Position numbers and translations under genes: made by a program. A stretch of DNA of 64,000 nt from NCBI RefSeq assembly GCF_003347205.1, contig NZ_QQBJ01000019.1, forward strand, positions 62,001-126,000. The letters run 5' to 3'. Shown one piece after another: positions 47,290 through 56,251 of this stretch (the first letter of the stretch is position 1; each line of letters opens with the position of its first letter). Below the pieces are notes generated by a model. The model was not told where the DNA came from. It did no database searches and saw only the letters and a program-made list of their open reading frames with translations. The stretch comes from Mycolicibacterium moriokaense. Its GTDB lineage: Bacteria > Actinomycetota > Actinomycetes > Mycobacteriales > Mycobacteriaceae.

Positions 47290-47943
47290 GTGCCCGCACT
47301 CGACATCGACCGAGACGCCGCACACGAGGCGGCCCAGCGCGAGCTGGCGAAGCCCATCTACCCGAAAGCATCTCTGAGCGAGCGGCTTTCGGAATGGCTG
47401 AACGACCTGCTGTACCGCATCGCCCACGAGGGCTCGCAGGTGCCGGGCGGCTGGTTCACCGTCACACTGCTGCTGATCCTGCTCGCGGTCGCCGTGGTGG
47501 TCGCGGTGCGGATGGCGCGACGGACCATGCGCACCAACCGTGGCGCCGAGCCCGCGCTGTTCGACTCGCATGAACTGACCGCCGCCCAACACCGTGCAAC
47601 CGCCGAACGATTTGCGGCAGAGGGCAACTGGGTGGCCGCCATCCGACACCGGCTTCGGGCGGTGGCGCGCCAACTCGAGGAGGACCGCGTCCTGCGCCCC
47701 GAGCCGGGCAGGACGGCGACCGAACTCGCGCAGCACGCAGGCGCGGCCTTCGGCGCTTTGACCGGCGAATTCAGTAAAGCCGCAACCGCTTTCAACGACG
47801 TCACCTACGGCGAGCGGCCCGGCACCGAGCCCGCCTACCGACAGATCGCCGAACTCGACCGCCGGCTGCGTTCGCGCGGCGGGCCGGCGACCCCCGGTGC
47901 CGATGCGCCCGCGCCCGCCGACGTGTGGACTGCGGTTCGATGA
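47290..47943 (+). CDS. DUF4129 membrane protein, Rv3690 type
   Basis: The 217-residue protein starts at GTG 47290. It has one helix (FTVTLLLILLAVAVVVAV, about 57-75) and a C-terminal domain with the DUF4129 pattern: AIRHRLRAVARQLEEDRVLRPEPGRTATELA and FNDVTYGERPGT. DUF4129 proteins accompany transglutaminase or MoxR-type envelope operons. Its stop overlaps the next ATG. Confidence 0.88.
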   Translation: MPALDIDRDAAHEAAQRELAKPIYPKASLSERLSEWLNDLLYRIAHEGSQVPGGWFTVTLLLILLAVAVVVAVRMARRTMRTNRGAEPALFDSHELTAAQHRATAERFAAEGNWVAAIRHRLRAVARQLEEDRVLRPEPGRTATELAQHAGAAFGALTGEFSKAATAFNDVTYGERPGTEPAYRQIAELDRRLRSRGGPATPGADAPAPADVWTAVR

Positions 47944-49097
47944 CGCGATCCGACACGGCCGTCGCGCCGACGGTGAGACAGCGCTGGCGCGCCGGCCGCT
48001 GGATTCTGTCGGCTCTGGTGCTGGTCGTGGCGGTGGCGACGTTGACCACCTCGCTGACATCGACGCGGCCCGGCGGCCGGATGGACCCTGCCGCAACGAC
48101 TCCCGAGGGGGCTCACGCCCTCATCGCCCTGCTGCGCCAGCAGGGCGTGGACGTGGTGGTCGCCGACGACATCGCCGCCGTCGAGCGGGCGGCGCGGCCG
48201 GACGCCCTGGTGGTGGCGGCGCAGACCAGATACCTCGTCAACGACGACATCCTGCGTCGCCTGGCTGCGGTGCCCGGCGACAGGCTCGTCATCGAGCCCA
48301 TATCGCGCACCCGCGAGGCGCTGGCGCCCCTGATCCGCCGCGCCGCGGACAGCAGCGTCGGCGGCGACCCCGATTGCGATCTGCCGGCGGCCACCAGGGC
48401 CGGCGACGTGCAGATGGGCACCAGCGACACCTTCGAAGCCGCCGACGAGGACCGGCCGTCGAACGTCGCCATCACCCGCTGTTACGACGGGGCCCTGGTC
48501 CGTTACCGCGATGCGGGCCGCACCGTGACGGTCGTCGGAAGCTCGGAGTTCATGGTCAACTCCGGCCTGACGAAGCGGGGCAACGCCGCGCTGGCCATGA
48601 ATCTCGCCGGAGCGCAGCCGCTCGTCATCTGGTACGCCCCCCAGCACTCCGAGGGTGAATCCTCCGGCGGCACATCGATCTTCGACCTCATCCCCGACCG
48701 GGTGACGTGGATCGTCCTGCAACTGTGCCTGGTCGTCCTGCTCGTCGCGCTGTGGCAGGGCCGACGGCTCGGGCCCCTGGTCGCCGAACACCTCCCGGTC
48801 GTGGTGCGCGCGTCGGAGACCGTGGAGGGCCGCGCGCGGCTGTACCGGTCGCAGCGCGCAAGCGACCGCGCCGCCGACGCGCTGCGCACCGCGGCGCTTC
48901 AGCGCCTGCTGCCCCGGCTGGGGCTTCGACCCGACGCCGGCGAGCATGCCATCGTGGCCGCCGTCGTCGGACGCATCGGCGGTGCCCCGGACTACGTCGG
49001 CCATGTGCTGTTCGGCCCCGCGCCCGCAACCGACACCGACCTGCTGAACCTTGCCCACGCACTCGACGACATCGAAAGGCAGGTCGCACAGTCGTGA
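47940..49097 (+). CDS. DUF4350 membrane protein, Rv3691 type
   Basis: The 385-residue protein starts at ATG 47940 (overlap ATGA). It has a first helix (WILSALVLVVAVATLTTSL), an extracytoplasmic domain with the DUF4350 pattern (PEGAHALIALLRQQGVDV; two cysteines PDCDLP and TRCYDG), a second helix near 250-270 (WIVLQLCLVVLLVALW), and a cytosolic tail. It is probably part of the same complex as the MoxR and DUF58 proteins. Confidence 0.88.
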   Translation: MTRSDTAVAPTVRQRWRAGRWILSALVLVVAVATLTTSLTSTRPGGRMDPAATTPEGAHALIALLRQQGVDVVVADDIAAVERAARPDALVVAAQTRYLVNDDILRRLAAVPGDRLVIEPISRTREALAPLIRRAADSSVGGDPDCDLPAATRAGDVQMGTSDTFEAADEDRPSNVAITRCYDGALVRYRDAGRTVTVVGSSEFMVNSGLTKRGNAALAMNLAGAQPLVIWYAPQHSEGESSGGTSIFDLIPDRVTWIVLQLCLVVLLVALWQGRRLGPLVAEHLPVVVRASETVEGRARLYRSQRASDRAADALRTAALQRLLPRLGLRPDAGEHAIVAAVVGRIGGAPDYVGHVLFGPAPATDTDLLNLAHALDDIERQVAQS

Positions 49098-50098
49098 CTC
49101 AGCCAGTAGCTCAATCGCCCGGCCATGACACCGGGGCCGACGCGGCGGCCAACTCCGACAGCGCGCGAAACGCGTTGTTGGCCTTGCGAAACGAGATCGC
49201 CAAAGTGGTAGTCGGGCAGGACGCCGTGGTCAGCGGGCTAGTGATCGCGCTGCTGTGCCGCGGCCATGTGCTGCTCGAGGGCGTACCCGGCGTCGCCAAG
49301 ACGCTGTTGGTCCGCACGCTGGCCGCGGCCCTGCAGTTGGAGTTCAAGCGCGTGCAGTTCACCCCCGACCTGATGCCCGGCGACGTGACCGGGTCGCTTG
49401 TCTACGACGCGCGCACCGCCGAGTTCGAGTTCCATGCGGGTCCGGTGTTCACCAACCTGATGCTGGCCGACGAGATCAACCGGACACCGCCGAAAACTCA
49501 AGCGGCACTGCTGGAGGCGATGGAGGAGCGTCAGGTCAGCGTCGAAGGGCAGGCGCGCCCGCTGCCCGATCCCTTCATCGTCGCCGCCACGCAGAACCCG
49601 ATCGAGTACGAGGGCACCTACCAGCTTCCCGAGGCACAGTTGGACCGGTTCCTGCTGAAGCTGAATGTGGGTCTGCCACCACGCGAGCAGGAGATCGCGA
49701 TCCTGGACCGGCATGCCCGCGGCTTCGATCCACGCGACCTGTCGGCGGTGCGCCCCGTGGCCGGCGCGGCCGATCTTGCCGCCGGACGCGCGGCGGTGCG
49801 CCAGGTGCTGGTCGCCGACGAGGTGCTCGGCTACATCGTCGACATCGTCGGGGCCACACGGCATTCCCCCTCGCTGCAGCTCGGGGTGTCGCCCCGCGGG
49901 GCCACCGCGCTGTTGGCGACCGCCCGGTCCTGGGCGTGGCTGTCCGGCCGCAACTACGTGACCCCCGACGACGTCAAGGCGATGGCACGTTCGACGCTGC
50001 GGCACCGGGTCGCGCTTCGCCCGGAGGCCGAACTCGAGGGCGCCAGCCCCGACGGTGTCCTCGACGGCATCCTGGCCGCCGTTCCGGTACCGCGATAG
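49094..50098 (+). CDS. moxR1: MoxR-type AAA+ ATPase
   Basis: The 334-residue protein starts at GTG 49094 (overlap GTGA). The Walker A motif is EGVPGVAKTLL (about 60-70), Walker B LMLADEINRTPPK, sensor 1 ATQNPIEYEGTYQLPEAQLDRF, and sensor 2 lies in the SPRGATALL region. MoxR ATPases act as chaperones that mature or activate partner complexes, often with a VWA or DUF58 protein, which is the next gene. It matches Rv3692. Confidence 0.95.
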   Translation: MTQPVAQSPGHDTGADAAANSDSARNALLALRNEIAKVVVGQDAVVSGLVIALLCRGHVLLEGVPGVAKTLLVRTLAAALQLEFKRVQFTPDLMPGDVTGSLVYDARTAEFEFHAGPVFTNLMLADEINRTPPKTQAALLEAMEERQVSVEGQARPLPDPFIVAATQNPIEYEGTYQLPEAQLDRFLLKLNVGLPPREQEIAILDRHARGFDPRDLSAVRPVAGAADLAAGRAAVRQVLVADEVLGYIVDIVGATRHSPSLQLGVSPRGATALLATARSWAWLSGRNYVTPDDVKAMARSTLRHRVALRPEAELEGASPDGVLDGILAAVPVPR

Positions 50099-51420
50099 TG
50101 GTCCTCACCGGCCGCACCGGGCTGATCGCCCTGCTCTGCGTCCTGCCGATCGCGTTTTCACCATGGCCCGCAACGGCGTTCGTCGTGCTGCTCGCATGTC
50201 TGGTGCTGGCGGTCTGTGTGGACCTGTCGCTGGCGGCGAGCATCCGCAAGTTGGAGTTCAGCAGGACCGGGGACACCGCGGCACGGCTGGGCCAGTCCGT
50301 CGCCGCGGAGTTGACCATCGAGAACGCCGGCGCCCGCCGTTTCCGCGGCCGGATCCGCGACGCGTGGCCGCCGAGCGCGCGCGCCGAACCGCGTGCCCAC
50401 CCGCTGAAGCTGGCTGCGGGACAACGGATCCAGGTGCAGACCTGGCTGCGCCCGGTGCGCCGCGGTGACCAGCAGTGTGCGCTGGTGACCGCCCGGGCGA
50501 TCGGCCCGCTCGGCCTCGCGGGCCGCCAGGGCTCACACCGCGTGCCGTGGCAGATCCGCATCCTGCCGCCGTTTCTGTCGCGCAAGCATCTGCCGTCGCG
50601 GCTGGCCAGGCTGCGGGAGCTGGAGGGCGCCGTCCCGGTTCTCATCCGGGGGCAGGGCACCGAGTTCGACTCGCTTCGCGAGTACGTCATCGGCGACGAC
50701 GTCCGATCCATCGACTGGCGCGCCACCGCGCGACGTGGCGACGTGGTGGTGCGCACGTGGCGGCCCGAACGCGACCGCCGGGTGGTGATCGTCCTCGACA
50801 CCGGCCGGACATCGGCGGGCCGGGTGGGGGTGGATCCCACGTTGGCCGATCCGGGTGGTTGGCCACGGCTGGACTGGTCGATGGATGCAGCGCTGCTGTT
50901 GGCGGCGCTGGCGGCGCGCGCGGGTGACCATGTCGACTTTCTGGCCCACGACCGGGTCACCCGGGCCAGCGTGTTCAACGCCTCGCGCACCGAGTTGCTC
51001 GCCCAGCTGGTCAACGCGATGGCCCCGCTGGAGCCCGCGTTGGTGGAATCGGACGCGACGGCGATGGTCTCCGCCGTGCAGCGGCGGGTCCGGCGGCGCG
51101 CGTTGGTGGTGCTGATGACCGACCTCAACGCGTCGTCGCTCGACGAAGGGCTGATGAACGTGCTGCCGCAGCTATCGGCCAAACACCAGGTGCTGTTGGC
51201 CGCGGTCGCCGACCCCCGGGTGGATCGGCTGGCGTCGGGGCGCTCCGACGCCGCTCAGGTGTACGACGCCGCGGCCGCCGAGCGCGCCCGCAACGACCGG
51301 CGGATGATCGCGGCGCGGTTGCGGCGCCACGGCGTCGACGTCGTCGACGCGGGCCCGGACGAGTTGGCGCCTGCGCTCGCCGACCACTACCTGGCGATGA
51401 AGGCCTCCGGCAGGCTGTGA
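50098..51420 (+). CDS. DUF58 / VWA-like protein, Rv3693 type
   Basis: The start GTG 50098 overlaps the moxR stop by one base, giving 440 residues. Two helices lie at 5-45. The DUF58 signature EFDSLREYVIGDDVRSIDW is near residue 190, and the following region is a von Willebrand A-like fold starting VVIVLDTGR. It is the typical client or adaptor of MoxR. Confidence 0.92.
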   Translation: MVLTGRTGLIALLCVLPIAFSPWPATAFVVLLACLVLAVCVDLSLAASIRKLEFSRTGDTAARLGQSVAAELTIENAGARRFRGRIRDAWPPSARAEPRAHPLKLAAGQRIQVQTWLRPVRRGDQQCALVTARAIGPLGLAGRQGSHRVPWQIRILPPFLSRKHLPSRLARLRELEGAVPVLIRGQGTEFDSLREYVIGDDVRSIDWRATARRGDVVVRTWRPERDRRVVIVLDTGRTSAGRVGVDPTLADPGGWPRLDWSMDAALLLAALAARAGDHVDFLAHDRVTRASVFNASRTELLAQLVNAMAPLEPALVESDATAMVSAVQRRVRRRALVVLMTDLNASSLDEGLMNVLPQLSAKHQVLLAAVADPRVDRLASGRSDAAQVYDAAAAERARNDRRMIAARLRRHGVDVVDAGPDELAPALADHYLAMKASGRL

Positions 51421-51445
51421 GGCCGACCGCCGGCTCGCTGCGGCG

Positions 51446-52438
51446 TCATTGCGTGGGTACGACGTCCGGCGCGTCGTCGACGTCGCCAGTCTCGTTGGCC
51501 GCGACCGCCTTGCGGCCGAAGTGGACGACGTAGCCGAGGAACCCGACCTCGGCGAGCACACCGATGCCGACCCGCACGACCGTCGGCAGCGGCGACGGGG
51601 TGACGAGGGCCTCGATCAGCCCGGCGATCAACAACACCGCGACCAGCCCGATCGCGACGGAGGCCACGGCACGGCCCCGCTCGGCGAGGACCTGAAGGCG
51701 GGGACGGTTGCCCGGTGACACCACCGACCAGCCCAACTGCATGCCCACCCCGCCCGCCAGGAACACCGCGGTCAGCTCGATCAACCCGTGCGGGGCGAGC
51801 AGACCGAGCATGATGTCGCCCTTTCCGGCGTCGAACATCAACCCCGCGATGACCCCGAGGTTGGCGGCGTTCTGGAACAGCAGATACGGAATCGGGATTC
51901 CGAGCAGCAGGGCGAACGCGATGCACCGGGCGGCCACCCACGAGTTGTTGGTCCACACCTGCAACGCGAACGACGCGGCCGGGTGCTCGCTGTAGTAATC
52001 CGAGACCTGGTGATTCACCAATTGATCTATCTCGCTTGGGGTTCCGACGGTGGCCTGCACCTCGGGGTTGCCCGAGACCCACAGGGCCATGATCACGACG
52101 ACGACGAAGAAGGCCACCGCGGTGCCTGCCCACCACCGCCACGAGCGGTAGGCGACGACCGGGAACGACACCGTCCAGAACCGGACGAACTCGCTCCACA
52201 GCGGCGCGTGCGCGCTGGTGACCGCCGATCGGGCCCTGGCGACGAGCGAGGACAGCCGGCCCACCAGCACGGAGTCACTGGACGCCGTCCGCACCATCGA
52301 CAGATGCGTCGACACCCGCTGATAGAGGTCCACCAGTTCGTCGACCTCGGCGCCGGTCAGCCGCCGACGCCGCTTGACCAGCTCATCAAGCCGATTCCAC
52401 GTCTCACGATGGGCCAGCACGAACGCGTCGACATCCAC
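51446..52438 (-). CDS. SpoIIM-like (stage II sporulation M) membrane protein, Rv3694c type
   Basis: The 330-residue protein has a cytosolic N-terminus (FVLAHRETWNRLDELVKRRR) and about six helices from residue 100 on, including LRV-type pore-like stretches NLGVIAGLMFDAGKGDIMLGLLAPHGLIEL. Members of this family occur with MoxR and RDD genes in non-sporulating actinobacteria, so a sporulation role is not implied. It is convergent with the DUF58 gene and divergent from the RDD gene. Confidence 0.9.
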   Translation of the reverse strand: MDVDAFVLAHRETWNRLDELVKRRRRLTGAEVDELVDLYQRVSTHLSMVRTASSDSVLVGRLSSLVARARSAVTSAHAPLWSEFVRFWTVSFPVVAYRSWRWWAGTAVAFFVVVVIMALWVSGNPEVQATVGTPSEIDQLVNHQVSDYYSEHPAASFALQVWTNNSWVAARCIAFALLLGIPIPYLLFQNAANLGVIAGLMFDAGKGDIMLGLLAPHGLIELTAVFLAGGVGMQLGWSVVSPGNRPRLQVLAERGRAVASVAIGLVAVLLIAGLIEALVTPSPLPTVVRVGIGVLAEVGFLGYVVHFGRKAVAANETGDVDDAPDVVPTQ

Positions 52439-52456
52439 TGAGCAGATTTTAGTAGC

Positions 52457-53350
52457 GTGGATCGCATGGTCGGCCAGGCGGAACAGGTGGTGACCGGTGA
52501 CGCCGTCGTGCTAGACGTGCAGATCGCCCAACTGCCGGTCCGGGCGCTGTCGGCGCTGATCGACATCGCGGTGATGGTCGTCGGTTATGTCGCGGGCGTG
52601 ATGCTGTGGGCCACCACCCTCAGCGAGTTCGACCCGGCTTTGTCGGGCGCGGTGCTGGTCATCTTCACCGTGCTGACCATCGTCGGCTATCCGCTGATAT
52701 TCGAGTCCGCGACGCGCGGCCGGACATTGGGCAAGATGGCGCTCGGCCTGCGCGTCGTCGCCGACGACGGTGGCCCGGAACGGTTTCGCCAGGCCCTGTT
52801 TCGCGCGCTGGCCTCCGTCGTCGAGATCTGGACCTTCTTCGGCGGGCCCGCGGTGATCTGCAGCCTGCTGTCGTCGAAGGGAAAGCGCATCGGCGACGTG
52901 TTCGCCGGCACCGTCGTGATCACCGAACGCGGGCCCAAGCTCCCGCCGCCGCCGGTGATGCCCCCGTCGCTGGCGTGGTGGGCATCGTCGCTGCAACTGT
53001 CCGGGCTGGGTCCCGAGCAGGCCGAGCTGGCCCGCCAATTCCTCTCGCGGGCAGCGTATCTGGATCCCCAGATCCGCGACCAGATGGCGCATCGCATCGC
53101 CGGTGACGTGGTGGCGCGCATCTCGCCGCCGCCACCGCCGGGCGTCCCGCCGCAGTATGTGCTCGCCGCCGTGCTCGCCGAACGGCACCGACGGGAGTTG
53201 GAGCGACTCCGGCCCGCGCCCGCCCCGCCACAGTGGGGTCCTCCTCCCCCGCACTGGGGGCCGGCCCCGACTGGTCCCCCGCCAGGTCCACAGCAGCCGA
53301 TGCCGCCGCAGGCCCACCCCGACGGCGGCGGCTTCGCGCCACCGGGCTAG
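52457..53350 (+). CDS. RDD-family membrane protein, Rv3695 type
   Basis: The 297-residue protein starts at GTG 52457 or ATG 52466. The RDD domain covers about 15-150 with its Arg and Asp marks (LSALIDIAVMVVGYV ... RGRTLGKMALGLRVV) and three to four helices. The last 80 residues are a Pro-rich cytosolic tail. It completes the MoxR neighbourhood. In M. tuberculosis glpK follows directly; here about 7 kb of other genes intervene. Confidence 0.9.
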   Translation: MDRMVGQAEQVVTGDAVVLDVQIAQLPVRALSALIDIAVMVVGYVAGVMLWATTLSEFDPALSGAVLVIFTVLTIVGYPLIFESATRGRTLGKMALGLRVVADDGGPERFRQALFRALASVVEIWTFFGGPAVICSLLSSKGKRIGDVFAGTVVITERGPKLPPPPVMPPSLAWWASSLQLSGLGPEQAELARQFLSRAAYLDPQIRDQMAHRIAGDVVARISPPPPPGVPPQYVLAAVLAERHRRELERLRPAPAPPQWGPPPPHWGPAPTGPPPGPQQPMPPQAHPDGGGFAPPG

Positions 53351-53355
53351 CCGGT

Positions 53356-53856
53356 TCAGCGGTATCGCAGGCCGACCAGCATCAGCGCGGCCCCGACGAT
53401 CGCGGTGAGGCAGCGGACGTGGTTCCAGGCCGTCCACGCCGTCAGGTAGGCACCCCACTCGCGGGCGGCGTCCGCGACCGAAATCCCCTCCGGGTCAACG
53501 GTGTCGAGATGGTTGTTGAGCGGCACGTTGAACGCCATCGTGATGATCGCGCCGAGCACACCGACGAGCGCACCGGCCAGCATCCATCCGCTGCCTGGCT
53601 GGCCGAACCGGACCAGCGCCACCACGGCGAGCACCGCGGCCAGCACCGCGGCGCCCAGGTAGGCCAGCAGGAACGGCGCGTTGGCGTTGGCCTCGGCGTT
53701 GATGCCGCGCATCGCGGTGATCGCACCGACCGGGCCGGTGCGGTCCAGGCCACGCATCACAAAAGTGGAGAAGACGTACATCATGCCGCCGGCGGCCGCG
53801 CTGGCGAGCGCGGCGACGGAGGTCAGGACCACGACGGGACTCATGTTCATGCTCAA
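53356..53856 (-). CDS. DUF1772 (anthrone-oxygenase-like) membrane protein
   Basis: The 166-residue protein has four helices (about 8-30, 60-82, 90-112, 142-162) and the DUF1772 features GGMMYVFSTFVMRGLDR, FNVPLNNHLDTVDP and WTAWNHVRCLTAIVG. Several ATGs cluster at the start (53856, 53850, 53844). The catalytic role is uncertain in bacteria. It is the first gene of the accessory block. Confidence 0.85.
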   Translation of the reverse strand: MSMNMSPVVVLTSVAALASAAAGGMMYVFSTFVMRGLDRTGPVGAITAMRGINAEANANAPFLLAYLGAAVLAAVLAVVALVRFGQPGSGWMLAGALVGVLGAIITMAFNVPLNNHLDTVDPEGISVADAAREWGAYLTAWTAWNHVRCLTAIVGAALMLVGLRYR

Positions 53857-53919
53857 CAGCCAACAGCGCGCGATCGAGACGATCCATCGCTGAGGCTCCC
53901 GATCGCATACGCATCCGTC

Positions 53920-54588
53920 TCAGATCGCGCCGACTCCGCGGTAGAGCTTGACCGACACCGCGCTCAACCAGGCCCACGCGACGACGACCGCAGCGGTGAA
54001 CAGGAGCACCGCTGCGGCGCGGCCCAAGCCTGACGACATGAAGACGAACGAGCCCGCGAACAGGGCGCCGGTGAAGCGGGAGAACCACGCCCACCCTGGC
54101 TCGCCGTCACTGGCGAAACGGTTTGCGAGCACGAAGCAGGCCGCCACCAGGCAGATGAAGCCGACGCCCGCGACGGCGAGGTGGACCAAACCGTGCCACG
54201 AGGGCTCTGCCATTCCCATGGGTGTGCCCGGTGGAAAGCCGTCCGAAGGGTCGGCCCGAAAGACGCCCGCCGCGATGAGGCCGACGCCGAACGCGCCAAG
54301 GAGGCCCGCCACCCACGCCGCTGACCGTCCGGTCCCGAGCGCCCGCCCGACGCCGACCGCGGCGGCGACGGTCATCGCGCCGGTGACGACGAACGTCGCG
54401 ATCTGGACCCAGCCGAAATCGCCGTTGGCAAGCTGGCTGGCGGCGTGGCGCGTCGGGTCGTAGCCGTCCCTGATCGCCATCTGCGCGGCCACCGCCACGA
54501 CGTAGACAGGCCCGGCGATCACCCCGTATCCCAGCAGCGACTTGGTGATGCGGTCCGCCAATGGCGGACACGTCTCGGCGGTGGTCAT
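53920..54588 (-). CDS. DUF998 membrane protein
   Basis: The 222-residue protein has six helices. YDPTRHAASQLANGDFGWVQIATF in the first loop is the DUF998 hallmark, and FRADPSDGFPPGTP marks the second. It is divergent from the TetR gene, with palindromic operators between them, so it is the likely target of that regulator. DUF998 and DUF1772 genes commonly occur beside small regulators and may act on small hydrophobic compounds; this is inference. Confidence 0.85.
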   Translation of the reverse strand: MTTAETCPPLADRITKSLLGYGVIAGPVYVVAVAAQMAIRDGYDPTRHAASQLANGDFGWVQIATFVVTGAMTVAAAVGVGRALGTGRSAAWVAGLLGAFGVGLIAAGVFRADPSDGFPPGTPMGMAEPSWHGLVHLAVAGVGFICLVAACFVLANRFASDGEPGWAWFSRFTGALFAGSFVFMSSGLGRAAAVLLFTAAVVVAWAWLSAVSVKLYRGVGAI

Positions 54589-54600
54589 GACGGCTCCTCA

Positions 54601-54652
54601 AGAACTAGACGGTGCAGTACTGTAGTTCTGCAGAACTAGACTGTCCAGTACT
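54601..54652. promoter_or_regulatory. Tandem operator between DUF998 and TetR genes
   Basis: Two 21-bp direct copies (54601-54621 and 54632-54652) begin AGAACTAGAC and end CAGTACT, with 19 of 21 bases identical and a 31-bp period. Between them TAGTTCTGCAGAACTA (54623-54638) is a perfect 16-bp palindrome, and CAGTACTG (54615-54622) is an 8-bp one. The arrangement is typical of a TetR-type operator that is bound by two dimers and controls both divergent genes. Confidence 0.75.
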
Positions 54653-54662
54653 CTGAAGGCAC

Positions 54663-55310
54663 ATGACCGAATCGGCACTGCCCACCCGCTCCGCGCAGAA
54701 GCGGGAGTCGATCCTGTCCGCCGGCCGGCATCTTTTCCTGAGCAGTGGCTACCAGGGCACGAGCATGGACCAGGTCGCGGCGACGGCCGCGGTGTCGAAG
54801 CAGACCGTGTACAAGCACTTCGGCGAGAAGCGGGAACTGCTGTTCGCGATCGTGACCGATTCGTTGGACGGCGCAGTCGGTGCGATTCGGGACCGCATCG
54901 CCGCGTTGCCCGAGAGCGCCGACATCGACGCCGACCTGACCGCCCTGGCGGGCGACTACCTACGCGCGGTGCTCGCCGAGCCCGTCGTGCAGCTTCGGCG
55001 ACTGGTGATCGGCGAGGCGAACCGGCTGCCCGAGTTGGCCCGCCTCTACTACGAACACGCGCCGGAGCGCACACTCGATGCGCTGGCCCAGGCCTTTGCG
55101 TCGCTGACCGACCGCGGGGTGCTGAATACTCCCGAGCCGTCGCTTGCCGCAGACCATTTCGCATTTCTCATCGTGGGCAAGCAGATCGACCGGGCCTTGT
55201 TCGACGGGGCACCCGCGGTGCTGGCCGATCTCGACGTCGATGCGTACGCCGAGGCGGGTGTCGGCGTCTTCCTTGCCGCATACCGGAACCCAGATCCGAG
55301 CCGTCGCTAG
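54663..55310 (+). CDS. TetR-family repressor
   Basis: The 215-residue protein has the HTH at about 13-58 (RESILSAGRHLFLSSGYQGTSMDQVAATAAVSKQTVYKHFGEK, read in two parts) and a ligand domain with YLRAVLAEPVVQLRRLVIGEA, like the AcrR-type TetR_C group. The ATG lies ten bases after the operator, so it is probably autoregulated. The AraC gene follows nine bases after its stop and may be co-transcribed. Confidence 0.92.
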   Translation: MTESALPTRSAQKRESILSAGRHLFLSSGYQGTSMDQVAATAAVSKQTVYKHFGEKRELLFAIVTDSLDGAVGAIRDRIAALPESADIDADLTALAGDYLRAVLAEPVVQLRRLVIGEANRLPELARLYYEHAPERTLDALAQAFASLTDRGVLNTPEPSLAADHFAFLIVGKQIDRALFDGAPAVLADLDVDAYAEAGVGVFLAAYRNPDPSRR

Positions 55311-55319
55311 GCTGCCGGA

Positions 55320-56249
55320 ATGGACGCCGTCGTCGGACTTCTGCAGGGCGTCCGCGCACGCGGCGCGTTCGTGTTGCGGATGACGATGGACCCGCCGTGG
55401 TCGATGCGGATTCAAGACGACGCACCGCTGACGCTGATCTGCCAGATCCAGGGCAGCGCGGCCATCGTGGGTGACAGCAGCGGGCCGGTGCGACTCGAAG
55501 CGGGCGACGTCGCGCTGACCCGCGGCACCGAGCATTACGTCTTCGCCGACGATCCCGCCACCGCACCGACCGTCGTCATCCACCCCGGCCAGCGGTGCAC
55601 CACCATCTCGGGCGACGATCTCCGATTCGAGATGTCGCTGGGGGTTCGCACATGGGGCAACAGCGCAGGCGGTGCCGACCGCTCGATCATCTGCGCCTAC
55701 GAGGGCCGAAGCGAGGTCAGCGCCCGCCTCCTCGACGCGCTGCCCGCCGTGTTGGTGCTGCGGGCCGACGACTGGGACACCCCGCTGATCGACCTGCTCG
55801 GCACCGAAGCGGCCGTCGAGGGTCCGGGCCAGGAGGCATACCTCGACAGGCTGCTCGACCTGCTGCTGATCGCCGTGCTGCGCACCTGGTTCGACCGCGA
55901 CGAGAACGCCCCGCGGTGGTGGCACGCCGAGCGCGACGCGACCGTCGGGCAAGCCCTCCGGCTGATCTACCACAACCCGGCCCATCCCTGGACGGTCGCG
56001 AATCTCGCTGCGGCCGTTGGCTCGTCACGCGCCGCGTTCGCGCGCCGGTTCGGCGAACTGGTGGGCGAGCCGCCGATCGCGTTCCTCACCGGCTGGCGCC
56101 TCGCTCTGGCCGCGGACATGTTGCGCACCACCGACGCGACCATCGCCGCGGTGGCCAAGCAGGTGGGCTACAGCACGCCGTTCGCGTTGAGCAGCGCGTT
56201 CAAGAGGGCGTACGGCGTCAGCCCGAACCGGCACCGGGCCACCGCCTGA
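55320..56249 (+). CDS. AraC-family regulator with cupin sensor
   Basis: The 309-residue protein has an N-terminal cupin_6 domain (5-180, with LEAGDVALTRGTEHYVFAD) and a C-terminal double HTH (205-305, AHPWTVANLAAAVGSSRAAFARRF and AAVAKQVGYSTPFALSSAFKRAYGVSP). Such regulators often control short-chain reductases or DUF1772/DUF998 genes. No ligand can be named. Confidence 0.93.
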   Translation: MDAVVGLLQGVRARGAFVLRMTMDPPWSMRIQDDAPLTLICQIQGSAAIVGDSSGPVRLEAGDVALTRGTEHYVFADDPATAPTVVIHPGQRCTTISGDDLRFEMSLGVRTWGNSAGGADRSIICAYEGRSEVSARLLDALPAVLVLRADDWDTPLIDLLGTEAAVEGPGQEAYLDRLLDLLLIAVLRTWFDRDENAPRWWHAERDATVGQALRLIYHNPAHPWTVANLAAAVGSSRAAFARRFGELVGEPPIAFLTGWRLALAADMLRTTDATIAAVAKQVGYSTPFALSSAFKRAYGVSPNRHRATA

Positions 56250-56251
56250 CC

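Noticed and set aside
51446-52438. SpoIIM homologue taken as a sign of sporulation
   Set aside because: The family is widespread in non-sporulating Actinobacteria next to MoxR and RDD genes, as here.
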